Shown: in pieces, positions 28,565 to 38,125 of the stretch | How positions within the stretch are numbered: the first letter of the stretch is position 1 | Layout: every line of letters starts with the position of its first letter | Origin: Actinomycetospora endophytica | GTDB taxonomy: Bacteria > Actinomycetota > Actinomycetes > Mycobacteriales > Pseudonocardiaceae | Direction: 5' to 3' | Length of the DNA: 64,000 bases | Assembly: GCF_021026375.1 (NCBI RefSeq) | Contig: NZ_JAJNDB010000002.1 | Location: forward strand, 310,001-374,000 | Made by a program: the position numbers and the translations under genes | The notes under the pieces: model-generated | The model's input: only the letters and a program-made list of their open reading frames with translations | Databases searched by the model: none | What the model was told of the DNA's origin: nothing

Positions 28565-28977
28565 GCACCTCCGCGAGCGCCGTGTGAGGACGGGTTGAGG
28601 TCGACCCCTCCGAACGGAGAGGGTGTTCCGCTGTCCGGCTCGCCCGAATCGGGTCGACCACGGCCCGTCACCACCGGTCTCGGCCCCGCTGGACGACGCA
28701 GCTGCGGAAGCATCCGCAGAATGCCTCCGCATCTTCGGAAGTGTTGATCAGCACCACCTCTGACCAGGGCGGACGCCGTTCCGGACGCCCCCTGGCCGGG
28801 CGTTGCGCGCGAACGATCTCGGGGGTGTGATGTGGCCGCCGCCACCCTGACGGGCGTGGCGACGCCGTGGCTCGGACGGGTCCCTCCCGACCGTCGCGAC
28901 GGCCCCACCACCACGACGACGTGCTCGCCTCTTCAGGTCCGCGGAAACGCGGGACCGGGCGTGTGAGGAGTGAACCC
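28565..28977 (+). promoter_or_regulatory. Control region upstream of the cox operon
   Basis: 413 bases between mftF and coxS with no gene I can support. The best signal is CTGCGG-AAGCAT-CCGCAG at 28702-28719, followed by another TCCGCA at 28726, giving three spaced half-sites; CTTCGGAAG follows at 28734. The string ATCCGCAGAATGC (28712) nearly recurs before moaA at 41506. This region probably holds the cox promoter and activator site. A GAGGAG ribosome site lies just before coxS. Confidence 0.45.
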
Positions 28978-29496
28978 ATGGCACGCATCCGGACCACCGT
29001 CGACGGCCTCGTCTACGAGGACGACGTCGAGCCCCGCATGCTGCTCGTGCAGTACCTGAGGGAACGCCTCGGCAAGACCGGCACGGTGATCGGCTGCGAC
29101 ACCAGCAACTGCGGCGCCTGCACCGTGCACCTCGACGGCCTGTCGGTGAAGTCCTGCTCGGTGCTGGCCGTGCAGGCCAACGGCAGCGAGGTGCTCACCG
29201 TCGAGGGCCTCGAGCGCGACGGCCAGCTCCACCCGGTCCAGCAGGCGTTCCACGACAACCACGCGCTGCAGTGCGGCTACTGCACGCCGGGCATGATCAT
29301 GCAGTCGATCGACCTCCTCGGCGACAACCCGGACCCGACCGAGCGCGAGGTCCGCGAGGGCATCGAGGGCAACCTCTGCCGGTGCACCGGCTACCAGAAC
29401 ATCGTGCGGGCGGTGCAGGACGCGGCCCAGAAGATGAAGCCGGGCGCCCACGCCGCGCCGCAGGCACCGCAGTCCGTCGCGGGCGGGGGTGCGTGA
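28978..29496 (+). CDS. coxS: CO dehydrogenase small (2Fe-2S) subunit
   Basis: 172-aa iron-sulfur subunit of a molybdenum hydroxylase. The first plant-type cluster is [15 protein letters not shown] with a later Cys; the second is CGYCTPGM and [10 protein letters not shown]. The C-terminus is extended by a short Ala/Gln-rich tail. ATG with GAGGAG 8 nt upstream. First of coxS-coxL-coxM, the order typical of form II enzymes. Confidence 0.95.
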   Translation: MARIRTTVDGLVYEDDVEPRMLLVQYLRERLGKTGTVIGCDTSNCGACTVHLDGLSVKSCSVLAVQANGSEVLTVEGLERDGQLHPVQQAFHDNHALQCGYCTPGMIMQSIDLLGDNPDPTEREVREGIEGNLCRCTGYQNIVRAVQDAAQKMKPGAHAAPQAPQSVAGGGA

Positions 29497-29497
29497 G

Positions 29498-31984
29498 ATG
29501 ACGACCATGGACAGGCCGGTCCAGGAGATCGGTCGTGACCGCCGCCGCAAGGAGGACCGCCGCCTCATCACCGGGCGCACGCGCTGGACCGACAACCAGG
29601 CCATCACCGGACTGCTCCACATCTCGATCGTGCGCAGCCCGTTCGCCCACGCCGACATCAAGGGCATCGACACCAGCGCGGCGAAGCAGGTCCCGGGCGT
29701 CGTCGGGGTCTACACCGCGGCCGACCTCGGCGCCGACGCGGTCCAGCTGCCCTGCGCCTGGCCGATCACCAAGGACATGAAGGCCCCGCAGCGCCCGGCG
29801 CTCGCAGGCGGCCGGGTGAACTTCGCCGGTGAGGGCGTGGCCGTCGTCGTCGCACGCTCCGCGGCGATCGCGAAGGACGCCGCCGAGCTCATCGAGGTCG
29901 ACTACGCCGAGCTCGACCCGGTCCTGGACATGGAGGAGGCGCTCAAGGAGGGCGCCACCCTCGTCCACCCGGAGCTGGGCACCAACGAGAACGCCCAGTG
30001 GGTGTTCGACTCCGGCGAGGCCGGCTCGGGCGGGTCCGCCGCCGAGGCGATCGCGAAGGCCGAGAAGGCCGACGACCAGGTCGTCGTCCGCCGCCGCTTC
30101 CGGCAGCAGCGCCTCGTGCCGGTGTTCATGGAGCCGCGCTCCACGGTCGTCGACCCGACCGGCGAGCAGCTGGTCATGTGGTCGTCCACGCAGATCCCGC
30201 ACATCCTCAAGACGATGCTGGCGCTGACCCTCGGCCTGCCCGAGAACAAGGTCCGCGTCATCGCGCCGGACGTCGGCGGCGGGTTCGGCGGCAAGATCGC
30301 CGTGGCGCCGGAGGAGGTCGTCACGCTGCTGGTGGCCCGCAAGCTCGGCAAGCCGGTGAAGTGGACCGAGACCCGGTCGGAGTCGCTGCTCACCGCACAC
30401 CACGGCCGGGACCAGATCCAGGACCTCACGGTCAGCGTCACCCGGGACGGCAAGATCACCGGCCTGGACGTGAAGCTGATCGCCGACATGGGCGCCTACC
30501 TCGGCCTCGTCGGGCCGGGCGTACCGATCCTCGGCGCGTTCATGTTCAACGCGATCTACAAGATCCCGGCCTACCGGTTCGACTGCACCAACGTCTTCAC
30601 CACCAAGACGCTCACCGACGCCTACCGCGGCGCCGGGCGCCCGGAGGCCACCTTCGGGATCGAGCGGATGATGGACGAGGTCGCGCTCGAGCTCGGCATC
30701 GAGCCGATGGAGCTGCGGAAGCGGAACTGGATCTCCCACGAGGAGTTCCCGTTCACGACGGTCAGCACGCTGACCTACGACACGGGCAACTACGAGGCCG
30801 CGACCGACCAGGCCATGGCCATGTTCGACTACGCCGGCCTGCGCCGGGAGCAGGACGAGCGCCGCAAGCGCGGCGACGTCAAGCAGCTCGGCATCGGCAT
30901 CTCGACCTTCACCGAGATGTGCGGCCTCGCCCCGTCCCGCGTGCTCGGCTCGCTGGACTACGGCGCCGGCGGCTGGGAGACCGCGTCCATCCGGATGCTG
31001 CCCACCGGCAAGGCCGAGGTCGTCGTCGGCGTCAGCCCGCACGGGCAGGGCCACGAGACCGCGTTCTCGCAGATCGTCGCGGACAAGCTCGGCATCCCGT
31101 TCGACGACGTCGAGATCCTGCACGGCGACACCCAGTCGTCCTACCGCGGCCTGGACACCTACGGCTCGCGCTCGCTGGCCGTCGGCGGCATCGCCATGGT
31201 CAAGGCGGCCGAGAAGGTGATCGAGAAGGCGAAGCCGATCGCCGCGCACATGCTCGAGGCCTCCGAGGACGACCTCGAGTTCACCGCCGGGAAGTTCGGC
31301 GTGAAGGGCACCGACAAGGGCGTGGGCATCGCGGACGTGGCCCTGGCCGTGTTCGCCGCGCACGACTACCCCGAGGGCATCGAGCCCGACATCGACGCCC
31401 ACGCGACGTTCGACCCGGAGAACTTCTCGTTCCCGCACGGCACCCACCTGTGCGCGGTCGAGGTCGACACCGAGACCGGCTTCGTGCAGCTCCACCGCTA
31501 CGTGTGCGTGGACGACGTCGGCACGGTGATCAACCCGCTGATCGTCGAGGGCCAGGTGCACGGCGGACTCGCGCAGGGCATCGCGCAGGCGCTCTACGAG
31601 GAGGCCCCGTACGACGAGTCCGGGACGCTGCTCTCCGGCACGCTGGTCGACTACACGCTGCCCTCGGCGGCCGACCTGATCAGCTTCGACACGGCGAACA
31701 CCTCGACCCCGTCGACGACCAACCCGCTGGGCGTCAAGGGCGTCGGCGAGGCGGGCACGATCGCCTCGACACCCGCCGTCGTGAACGCCGTCCTCGACGC
31801 CGTGCGGCAGTACGGCGTCGCCGACATCGACATGCCGACGACGCCCTTCCGGGTGTGGACGGCGATCAACTCCGCGAAGGGCACCGCCGGCCGCGGCGAC
31901 GAGGCGAACGTCGCCTCGCCGGGCGCCGGTCTCGGGTCCAACGTCAAGGACAGCTCGGTGAAGAACCAGGGAGGCGCGCTGTGA
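29498..31984 (+). CDS. coxL: CO dehydrogenase large (molybdopterin) subunit, form II type
   Basis: 828-aa catalytic subunit binding the molybdopterin cytosine dinucleotide cofactor. Visible motifs: GGGFGGK, the active-site loop AYRGAGRPE, and the catalytic Glu in [16 protein letters not shown] rather than AYRCSFR marks form II, whose physiological substrate is less certain than for true (form I) CO dehydrogenase. The ATG at 29498 follows the coxS stop by 1 nt; a GTG at 29489 would overlap it. The stop overlaps coxM. Confidence 0.93.
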   Translation: MTTMDRPVQEIGRDRRRKEDRRLITGRTRWTDNQAITGLLHISIVRSPFAHADIKGIDTSAAKQVPGVVGVYTAADLGADAVQLPCAWPITKDMKAPQRPALAGGRVNFAGEGVAVVVARSAAIAKDAAELIEVDYAELDPVLDMEEALKEGATLVHPELGTNENAQWVFDSGEAGSGGSAAEAIAKAEKADDQVVVRRRFRQQRLVPVFMEPRSTVVDPTGEQLVMWSSTQIPHILKTMLALTLGLPENKVRVIAPDVGGGFGGKIAVAPEEVVTLLVARKLGKPVKWTETRSESLLTAHHGRDQIQDLTVSVTRDGKITGLDVKLIADMGAYLGLVGPGVPILGAFMFNAIYKIPAYRFDCTNVFTTKTLTDAYRGAGRPEATFGIERMMDEVALELGIEPMELRKRNWISHEEFPFTTVSTLTYDTGNYEAATDQAMAMFDYAGLRREQDERRKRGDVKQLGIGISTFTEMCGLAPSRVLGSLDYGAGGWETASIRMLPTGKAEVVVGVSPHGQGHETAFSQIVADKLGIPFDDVEILHGDTQSSYRGLDTYGSRSLAVGGIAMVKAAEKVIEKAKPIAAHMLEASEDDLEFTAGKFGVKGTDKGVGIADVALAVFAAHDYPEGIEPDIDAHATFDPENFSFPHGTHLCAVEVDTETGFVQLHRYVCVDDVGTVINPLIVEGQVHGGLAQGIAQALYEEAPYDESGTLLSGTLVDYTLPSAADLISFDTANTSTPSTTNPLGVKGVGEAGTIASTPAVVNAVLDAVRQYGVADIDMPTTPFRVWTAINSAKGTAGRGDEANVASPGAGLGSNVKDSSVKNQGGAL

Positions 31985-32832
31985 TCCCGGCATCGTTCGA
32001 CTACGTCCGGCCCACCACGGTCGGCGAGGCGGTGCAGGCCCTGTCCGACGGCGGCGACGACGCCAAGCTGCTGGCCGGCGGCCAGAGCTTCATCCCCGTG
32101 CTGCGCCTGCGCATGGGTGACCCGTCGCTGGTCGTCGACCTGGGCGGCATCGCCGAGCTGCGCGGTGTGCGCGAGGAGGGCGACGCGATCGTCGTCGGGG
32201 CCATGACGACCCACCACGACGTGACCCGCGACGAGCTGCTCGGCCGGCACGTCGCGCTGATCGCCGAGGCCACGAGGACGGTGGCGGACCCCCAGGTCCG
32301 CCACCGCGGCACCCTCGGCGGGGCCCTGGCCCACGCCGACCCGGCCGGTGACCTCGCGGCGCCGACGCTCGCGCTCGACGCCGAGCTCGTCGTCGTCGGG
32401 CCCTCCGGCGAGCGCCGGGTGCCCGCGTCGGAGTTCTTCGAGGACTACTTCACGACGGCCATCGGCCCGACGGAGATCCTCACCGCGATCCGGTTCCCGA
32501 AGTACACCGGCTGGGGGGCGCGCTACGAGAAGTTCAACCGCGTCGCGCAGGCCTGGTCGATCGTCGCCGTGGCCGCGACGGTCAAGGTGGACGGCGGGAA
32601 GATCACCGACGCGCGTATCGGTCTGACCAACATGGCCGGAACCCCGGTGCGCGCGCGTGGTGTGGAGTCGGCCCTGGTGGGACAGTCGATGTCGGAGGAG
32701 ACGGTCCGCGCCGCGGCGCAGGCCGCCGCCGAGGGCACCAGCCCCACGTCGGACGCCGACGCCGGCTCGGACTACCGCGAGCACCTCGCCAGGGTGCTCA
32801 CCGGCCGCGCGGTGCTCGCCGCCGCTGGATAG
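31981..32832 (+). CDS. coxM: CO dehydrogenase medium (FAD) subunit
   Basis: 283-aa flavoprotein subunit passing electrons from the iron-sulfur clusters to FAD and on to the acceptor. FAD-binding motifs AGGQSFIPVLRLRMG (about 32) and TLGGALAHADPAGD (about 111) are intact, and the CO dehydrogenase C-terminal domain follows. GTG start within the coxL stop (GTGA), so translation is coupled. Confidence 0.95.
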   Translation: MIPASFDYVRPTTVGEAVQALSDGGDDAKLLAGGQSFIPVLRLRMGDPSLVVDLGGIAELRGVREEGDAIVVGAMTTHHDVTRDELLGRHVALIAEATRTVADPQVRHRGTLGGALAHADPAGDLAAPTLALDAELVVVGPSGERRVPASEFFEDYFTTAIGPTEILTAIRFPKYTGWGARYEKFNRVAQAWSIVAVAATVKVDGGKITDARIGLTNMAGTPVRARGVESALVGQSMSEETVRAAAQAAAEGTSPTSDADAGSDYREHLARVLTGRAVLAAAG

Positions 32833-32927
32833 CCCTCAAGCTCTACCGCTACGAGGCCCGCCTCCGCTCCTCCACCGCGGCGGCGGGCCTCGCGCGCGTC
32901 ACCCTTCGTGCCGTATGGAGGCTTGTC

Positions 32928-33791
32928 ATGCAGCTGGAGAACTCGTTCACCGTCCCCGTGGACATCGACACCGTCTACGACGCTCTCAACGACCCCGAGA
33001 AGGTCACCCCCTGCTTCCCGGGCGCGACCCTGACCTCCACCGACGGTGACGACTTCACCGGCACCGTGAAGGTCAAGCTCGGCCCGATCTCGATGACCTA
33101 CAAGGGCAAGGGCACGTTCGTCGAGCGGGACAAGGCCAACCACAAGGTCGTCGTGGACGCCTCGGGCCGCGACTCGCGCGGCAACGGCACCGCCTCGGCC
33201 AAGGCCACGCTGACCATGAAGGACTCGGGCGGCGGGAAGACCACCGTCACCGTGCTCACCGAGATGCAGGTGACCGGCAAGCCCGCGCAGTTCGGCCGCG
33301 GCGTGATGGCCGACGTCGGGGACAAGATCCTCGGGCAGTTCGCGTCCTGCCTGGCCGACGAGTTCGCCGAGGCGCCCGCTCCTGCGGCGTCGTCGGGGTC
33401 GTCGGCGGGCTCGTCGTCCAACGGTGCCGCCGCGCCCGCGGCGTCATCGGGGGCGGCCGGTGCCGCGGCACCGGTGTCGCAGCCGGCCGCTCCGGCCCCC
33501 GTCGCCACCTCGTCCGGGGCCCCGGAGCCCGCGCCGGTCGCCTCGACGGTCGCGGAGGCCAAGAAGGACAACGCGACCGCGGCGAAGCCGGGCGCCTCCC
33601 CGGCGACGAGCGCGCCGCAGCCGGTGCCGTCCGCGTCCAGCGGTCCGGCGCGTCCGCAGCGTCAGCAGGTCGAGGCGATCGACCTCCTCGAGGCCTCCGG
33701 GGACGCGCTCACCAAGCGGCTCGTTCCGGTGGCGGCCGGCGTCGGGGTGCTCGCGCTGATCTTCCTGATCATCCGGCTCGCGCGCCGCTGA
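32928..33791 (+). CDS. coxG: CoxG-type SRPBCC protein with membrane anchor
   Basis: 287 aa in three parts: an SRPBCC hydrophobic-pocket domain (residues 1-150; VDIDTVYDALNDPEKVTPCFPGA), a 100-residue Ala/Pro/Ser linker, and a C-terminal transmembrane helix (VPVAAGVGVLALIFLIIRLA). CoxG proteins are reported to bind the membrane quinone and carry electrons from the Cox enzyme to the respiratory chain; the flexible linker and anchor fit that role. It follows coxM by 95 nt on the same strand. Confidence 0.88.
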   Translation: MQLENSFTVPVDIDTVYDALNDPEKVTPCFPGATLTSTDGDDFTGTVKVKLGPISMTYKGKGTFVERDKANHKVVVDASGRDSRGNGTASAKATLTMKDSGGGKTTVTVLTEMQVTGKPAQFGRGVMADVGDKILGQFASCLADEFAEAPAPAASSGSSAGSSSNGAAAPAASSGAAGAAAPVSQPAAPAPVATSSGAPEPAPVASTVAEAKKDNATAAKPGASPATSAPQPVPSASSGPARPQRQQVEAIDLLEASGDALTKRLVPVAAGVGVLALIFLIIRLARR

Positions 33792-33805
33792 GTCCGCGAT
33801 TCCGA

Positions 33806-33912
33806 GCGAAGGGCACCTTCGGTCGCATAGATCGACCGAAGGTGCCCTTCGCTGCGCGGCGGCCGTTCCGGCGGTGGGCGCCCTTCGTCGGACAGATCGA
33901 GCGAAGGTGCCC
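33806..33912. terminator. Two tandem hairpins after coxG
   Basis: First, 33806-33852: a perfect 20-nt stem with a 7-nt loop, starting GCGAAGGGCACC and ending with its complement. Second, 33876-33912: GGGCGCCCTTCG pairs with CGAAGGTGCCC, with a similar stem sequence. They lie between coxG and the CoA-transferase gene, both on the plus strand, and probably end the cox transcript. Confidence 0.75.
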
Positions 33913-33956
33913 GTCGGTCGATACGGACCGGGCCGGACCGCCGCGACCGGGCCAGA

Positions 33957-35192
33957 ATGTCGACCATGACGACGACGCCTGCCGACGCGGATTCCTCCGT
34001 CGCCGGCCCCCTCGCGGGCCTGCGGGTGCTGGAGATGGGCACGATCATCGCGGGCCCGTTCGCGGCCCGGATCCTGGGCGACTACGGGGCCGACGTCGTC
34101 AAGATCGAGCCGCCCGGCCGTCCCGACCCGGTCCGCGAGTGGGGCCAGGGCGAGTACCACGGCCACCGCTTCATGTGGACCGTGATCGGGCGGAACAAGC
34201 GCTGCATCACCCTCGACCTGCGCAGCGAGCGTGGGCAGGAGGTGCTGATGCGCCTGATCGAGCAGACCGACATCGTCGTCGAGAACTTCCGGCCCGGAAC
34301 GCTCGAGCGCTGGAACCTCTCCTACGAGCGGCTGGCCGAGGTCAACCCCGGCCTGATCCTCGGCCGCGTCTCCGGGTACGGGCAGACCGGGCCGTACGCG
34401 TCGCTGCCCGGGTACGCCTCGGTCGCCGAGGCGATGAGCGGCCTGCGCGGGATCAACGGCTACCCCGACCAGCCGCCGCCGCGGACCGCGGTCTCGCTCG
34501 GCGACTCGCTCGCCGGGATGGTCGCGGTCCAGGGCGTGCTCGCCGCGCTGTACCGGCGCTCGGTGACCGGGAAGGGCCAGGTCGTCGACATCGCGATCAC
34601 CGAGGCGTGCCTGTCGGTGCTCGAGTCGTGCATCCCGGAGTACGACAAGCTCGGCCGCGTCCGCCGCCCGTCCGGGACCCGGCTCGACGGGATCGCCCCC
34701 TCGAACATCTACCAGGCCTCCGACGGCCTCTGGATGGTCGTCGCGGCGAACCAGGACACCGTCTTCCGGCGGCTGTGCTCGGTCATGGAGCGCCCGGAGC
34801 TGGCCGAGGACCCGAAGTTCGTGGACCACGCGGCGCGCGGCGAGAACCAGGACGAGATCGACGGGATCGTCGCCGCCTGGGTCGCGGCCCGCCCGGCCGC
34901 CGAGGTGCGCCGGCTGCTCGACGAGGCCGGGGTGATCGTCGGGCCGATCAACACGATCGCCGAGGTCGTCGACGACGAGCAGTTCCGCGCCCGCGACATG
35001 CTCGTCCCGCACCACGACGAGCGGTTCGACGAGGACGTGCTCGGCCCCGGCGTCGTCCCCACCTTCGACGCGACCCCGGGCAGCGTCCGCCGCGCGGGGG
35101 CTGCCCCCGGCGCGGACAACCGGGAGGTCTACGGCGAACTCGGCCTCGGCGCCGACGAGGTCGACGGGCTCGCCGCGGACGGGGTGATCTGA
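33957..35192 (+). CDS. Family III CoA-transferase (CaiB/BaiF)
   Basis: 411-aa CoA-transferase. Family features: LAGLRVLEMGTIIAGPFAARILGDYGADVVKIE, the substrate stretch GRNKRCITLDL, VENFRPGTLERW, and the likely catalytic Asp in SLGDSLAGM. Such enzymes move CoA between carboxylic acids; the substrate cannot be told. Start at ATG 33957 or ATG 33966. It leads four genes with overlapping ends (CoA-transferase, S58 peptidase, EEP hydrolase, AraC). Confidence 0.9.
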   Translation: MSTMTTTPADADSSVAGPLAGLRVLEMGTIIAGPFAARILGDYGADVVKIEPPGRPDPVREWGQGEYHGHRFMWTVIGRNKRCITLDLRSERGQEVLMRLIEQTDIVVENFRPGTLERWNLSYERLAEVNPGLILGRVSGYGQTGPYASLPGYASVAEAMSGLRGINGYPDQPPPRTAVSLGDSLAGMVAVQGVLAALYRRSVTGKGQVVDIAITEACLSVLESCIPEYDKLGRVRRPSGTRLDGIAPSNIYQASDGLWMVVAANQDTVFRRLCSVMERPELAEDPKFVDHAARGENQDEIDGIVAAWVAARPAAEVRRLLDEAGVIVGPINTIAEVVDDEQFRARDMLVPHHDERFDEDVLGPGVVPTFDATPGSVRRAGAAPGADNREVYGELGLGADEVDGLAADGVI

Positions 35193-36166
35193 TGCGCGTC
35201 GGCCACGCCCAGCGGATCGGGGACGGCGCCCTGACCGGGACCACCGTCGTCGTGCCGGGTCCCGACGGTGCCGTGGCCGGCGTCGACGTGCGCGGCGGCG
35301 GTCCCGGGACCCGGGAGACCGACGCGCTCGACCCGCGCACGCTCGTCGACCGGGTGCACGCGGTGGTCCTCTCCGGCGGCTCCGCGTACGGGCTCGCCGC
35401 GGCGACCGGGGTGATGGACACCCTGGGCGAGGCCGGGACGGGGTTCCCGGTGAGCCCGCGCGCCGGCGAGGTGGTGCCGATCGTGCCTGCGGCTGTCGTG
35501 TTCGACCTGGGCCGCGGCGGCGACTTCCGTGCTCGTCCGGATGCGGCGCTCGGGGTTGACGCGCTCCGGGCTGCCGTCGACGGGCCCTCGGCGCAGGGCG
35601 TGGTCGGCGCCGGCACCGGGACGCTCGTCGGTGGGCTCAAGGGCGGGGTGGGGACGGCGTCGGTGGGTCTTGACGGCGGCGACACGGTCACCGCGTTGTG
35701 CGTGGTCAACGCCGCGGGCTCGGCCGTCGACCCGCGCACCGGCGAGCTCTGGGCCGCGCGCCATCTGACCGGCGAGGACGCCGTCCCGCCCGTGTTGCCC
35801 GCCGACCGCGGCCCGCTGCTCGAGCGCCTCGCCGCCGCGGCCGCCCCGCCGACGCTGAACACGACGATCGGGGTCGTCTGGACCGACGCCACGCTGACCG
35901 TCGCCCAGTGCTCGAAGCTCGCCGCGGTGGCCCACGACGGGCTGGCCCGCGCGATCCGCCCGGTGCACGGCATGACCGACGGCGACACCTTCTTCGGCCT
36001 GTCCACCACCGAGCGCCCCGCCCCCGACCTCGCCGGGCTGCAGGGGCTCCTCACCGGCGCGGCCGACGCCGTCACCCGCGCCGTCGGGAACGCGGTCCTG
36101 GCGGCGGAGACGGTGTCGGTGGCCGGTGGTACGTATCGCTCGTACCGGGACGTGGTGACGGGGTGA
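35192..36166 (+). CDS. P1/S58-family peptidase (DmpA-like N-terminal nucleophile hydrolase)
   Basis: 324-aa member of the S58 aminopeptidase/self-cleaving family. It shows GTTVVVPGPDGAVAGVDVRGGGPGTRETD, LSGGSAYGLAAATGVMD and GTLVGGLKGGVGTAS, and the probable self-cleavage site before a Thr in LNTTIGVV, which would make that Thr the N-terminal nucleophile. No signal peptide. The ATG overlaps the previous stop by 1 nt and the stop overlaps the next start by 4 nt. Confidence 0.88.
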   Translation: MRVGHAQRIGDGALTGTTVVVPGPDGAVAGVDVRGGGPGTRETDALDPRTLVDRVHAVVLSGGSAYGLAAATGVMDTLGEAGTGFPVSPRAGEVVPIVPAAVVFDLGRGGDFRARPDAALGVDALRAAVDGPSAQGVVGAGTGTLVGGLKGGVGTASVGLDGGDTVTALCVVNAAGSAVDPRTGELWAARHLTGEDAVPPVLPADRGPLLERLAAAAAPPTLNTTIGVVWTDATLTVAQCSKLAAVAHDGLARAIRPVHGMTDGDTFFGLSTTERPAPDLAGLQGLLTGAADAVTRAVGNAVLAAETVSVAGGTYRSYRDVVTG

Positions 36167-37005
36167 GCGGTGTGGGGTGCACGCAGCTGCGCGTGGCCAC
36201 GTGGAACCTGTGGTGGCGCCACGGCGACCCCGAGAAGCGGACGCCGGCGATCCTCGACACCCTGCGCGAGCTCGACGCCGACGTCCTCGCGCTGCAGGAG
36301 GTGTGGTGGCACGCCGACGGGTCGTTCGCCGACGAGCTGGCGGCCGAGCTCGGGATGCACGTCGCGCTGCGGCCCTCGCGCGACCCGTCGTCGTGGACCT
36401 CGAAGCTCCCCGACTCGGAGAACTACGGCATCGGGAACGCGGTGCTCGCCCGCGACCCGCTCGGCGAGCCGACCGTCGCGACGCTGCCGGCGCCGCCACG
36501 GGAGGGGGCGGGCCGACTGTTCCTCGACGTCGTCGTGACGACCCCGGCCGGGACGTGCCGCGTGGTGGCCGTCCACCTGACGTCGACCCCGTCGTCGGCC
36601 CTGCGCTGCGAGCAGGTCCGGGCGGTCGCGGCGCACCTGGCCGCGGCGCCGCCGACCGATCTGCCCCCGATCGTGCTCGGCGACTTCAACGCCGAGGCCG
36701 ACTCCGACGAGATGCGGATGCTCGAGGGGCTGCTCACCACGCCCGCCGAACGCGGGCTGCTGCTGATCAACACCCGCCGTTGGGCCGCCGCCCCGGACGC
36801 ACCGACGTGGACCCCGGTGAACCCCCACGTTGCAGCCACCGGGTCGCCGCCGGTGCGCATCGACCACGTGCTGATCGGGGTCGGTCGGGGCACGGTGCCG
36901 GTGAGGGTGGCGGATTCGGCCGTGTTCGGGGACCGTCCGGTCGACGGCGTGTGGCCCTCGGACCACGCGGGCGTGGTGGTGGACCTGGAGGTGGGCGATG
37001 GGTGA
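36163..37005 (+). CDS. Endonuclease/exonuclease/phosphatase-family hydrolase
   Basis: 280-aa metal-dependent phosphoesterase of the EEP fold. Motifs in order: ATWNLWWR, VLALQEVWW (metal-binding Glu), VVAVHLTST, IVLGDFNAEADSDE and WPSDHAGVVVDL (catalytic Asp-His). The substrate may be nucleic acid, a phosphodiester or a sphingomyelin-like lipid; it cannot be chosen. GTG start overlapping the peptidase stop; the stop lies 5 nt inside the AraC gene. Confidence 0.87.
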   Translation: MSGVGCTQLRVATWNLWWRHGDPEKRTPAILDTLRELDADVLALQEVWWHADGSFADELAAELGMHVALRPSRDPSSWTSKLPDSENYGIGNAVLARDPLGEPTVATLPAPPREGAGRLFLDVVVTTPAGTCRVVAVHLTSTPSSALRCEQVRAVAAHLAAAPPTDLPPIVLGDFNAEADSDEMRMLEGLLTTPAERGLLLINTRRWAAAPDAPTWTPVNPHVAATGSPPVRIDHVLIGVGRGTVPVRVADSAVFGDRPVDGVWPSDHAGVVVDLEVGDG

Positions 37006-37630
37006 GGCCGGCCTGCACCCGTGGGCCCGCGATGCCTCCGGCCCGTCGCTGATCCTCCCGGACGGGTGCTTGGACGTGATCGTGCGTCCGGACGGGGTGG
37101 CGGTCGTCGCGGGTCCGGACGTGACGGCCCGCGAGTACGACGACGAGGGCCGCCACGTCGGGGTGCGCTTCTCCCACGGCCTCGGCCCGCTGGTGCTCCG
37201 GGTCCCGGCCGACGAGCTCACCGGCCGGGTGGTTCCGCTGGCCGACGTGGTGGGCCGGGCCGCCGCGGCCGGGCTCGAGCCCGGTGACGACGTCGCGCTG
37301 CGGCGGTGGGTGGCGCGCCGGCTCACGACGGTGCGCGACGACGACCCGTGGGCGCCGGCGGCGTTCACCGCGGCCGCCGTCGGGACGCCGGTGGCGACGA
37401 TCGCCGCGCGGGCCGGGCTGTCCGCCCGCACCCTGCAGCGGCGCTGCAACGTCCGGTTCGGCTACGGCCCGCAGCACCTCGCACGGGTGCTGCGGCTGCA
37501 GCGGGCGCTGGCGCTGCGTCGTCGGGGAGAACCGTGGGCGTCGGTCGCCGCGGACGCGGGTTACGTCGATCAGCCGCACCTGGCGCGGGAGTGCCGGGCA
37601 CTGACGGGACGGGCGCCGACCCTGCTGTGA
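36998..37630 (+). CDS. AraC-family transcriptional regulator
   Basis: 210 aa. The C-terminal third is a clear AraC DNA-binding domain with two helix-turn-helix units (VATIAARAGLSARTLQRRCNVRFGYGPQHLARVLRLQRAL and WASVAADAGYVDQPHLARECRALTG). The N-terminal part resembles the short ligand domain of DUF6597-type regulators (ILPDGCLDVIVRPDG). It overlaps the EEP gene, so it is probably part of that operon and its local regulator. Confidence 0.9.
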   Translation: MGEAGLHPWARDASGPSLILPDGCLDVIVRPDGVAVVAGPDVTAREYDDEGRHVGVRFSHGLGPLVLRVPADELTGRVVPLADVVGRAAAAGLEPGDDVALRRWVARRLTTVRDDDPWAPAAFTAAAVGTPVATIAARAGLSARTLQRRCNVRFGYGPQHLARVLRLQRALALRRRGEPWASVAADAGYVDQPHLARECRALTGRAPTLL

Positions 37631-37773
37631 ATCGCGTGCCTCGGTGGCCGACGCGGGCGATGACCGATGGGCGACCGCGGTCGACGTGCCGGGCCCTGGC
37701 GGTGCGGCTGTGAGTCCGGTGGCGATGTCCGGTTCGGGTCACGCTGTCGGGGGGTCGCGCTACTCTCTCGAAC

Positions 37774-38124
37774 ATGCATTCGAACGAGGTGGTGGGGGAC
37801 GCGGTCAGCGCCGAGCTGACCGCGCTGCTCGCGCGCCTCGGGGAACTCGCCTGTGCTGAGGACGCGGCGGTTTCGGACGCGGCGCGGGTCGATCGGATCG
37901 CTCTGTTCGAGCAGATCCGGCACCGGGACCACATCCGGCCCCGCCGCGCCGGCGGCCCCACCAGCCTCGCGAACGGGCGCGGGGTGTGTGCCCGCGGGAA
38001 CTACGTCAAGGAAATGCCCGGCTGGCACACCGAGACCGTCCACGACGGCCTCGGCGACCAGCCGCACACCGTGCGGACCACCACCCCGACCGGCCACACC
38101 TACACCAGCCGCGCCGGACCCTGA
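37774..38124 (+). pseudogene. Internally deleted DUF222/HNH protein remnant
   Basis: 116-aa frame made of the two ends of a DUF222-HNH family protein: residues 1-50 match the usual start (SAELTALLARLGELACAEDAAVSDAARVDRIALFEQ) and residues 53-116 match the end after the HNH motif (LANGRGVCARGNYVKEMPGWHTE...HTVRTTTPTGHTYTSRAP). About 300 central residues, including most of the HNH core, are missing and the join is in frame. This family is present in many copies in these genomes and such remnants are frequent. Whether the product is made is unknown. Confidence 0.7.
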
Positions 38125-38125
38125 G

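Noticed and set aside
28978-31984. Form I carbon monoxide dehydrogenase
   Set aside because: The active-site loop is AYRGAGR and the gene order S-L-M, both typical of form II; form I has AYRCSFR and order M-S-L.
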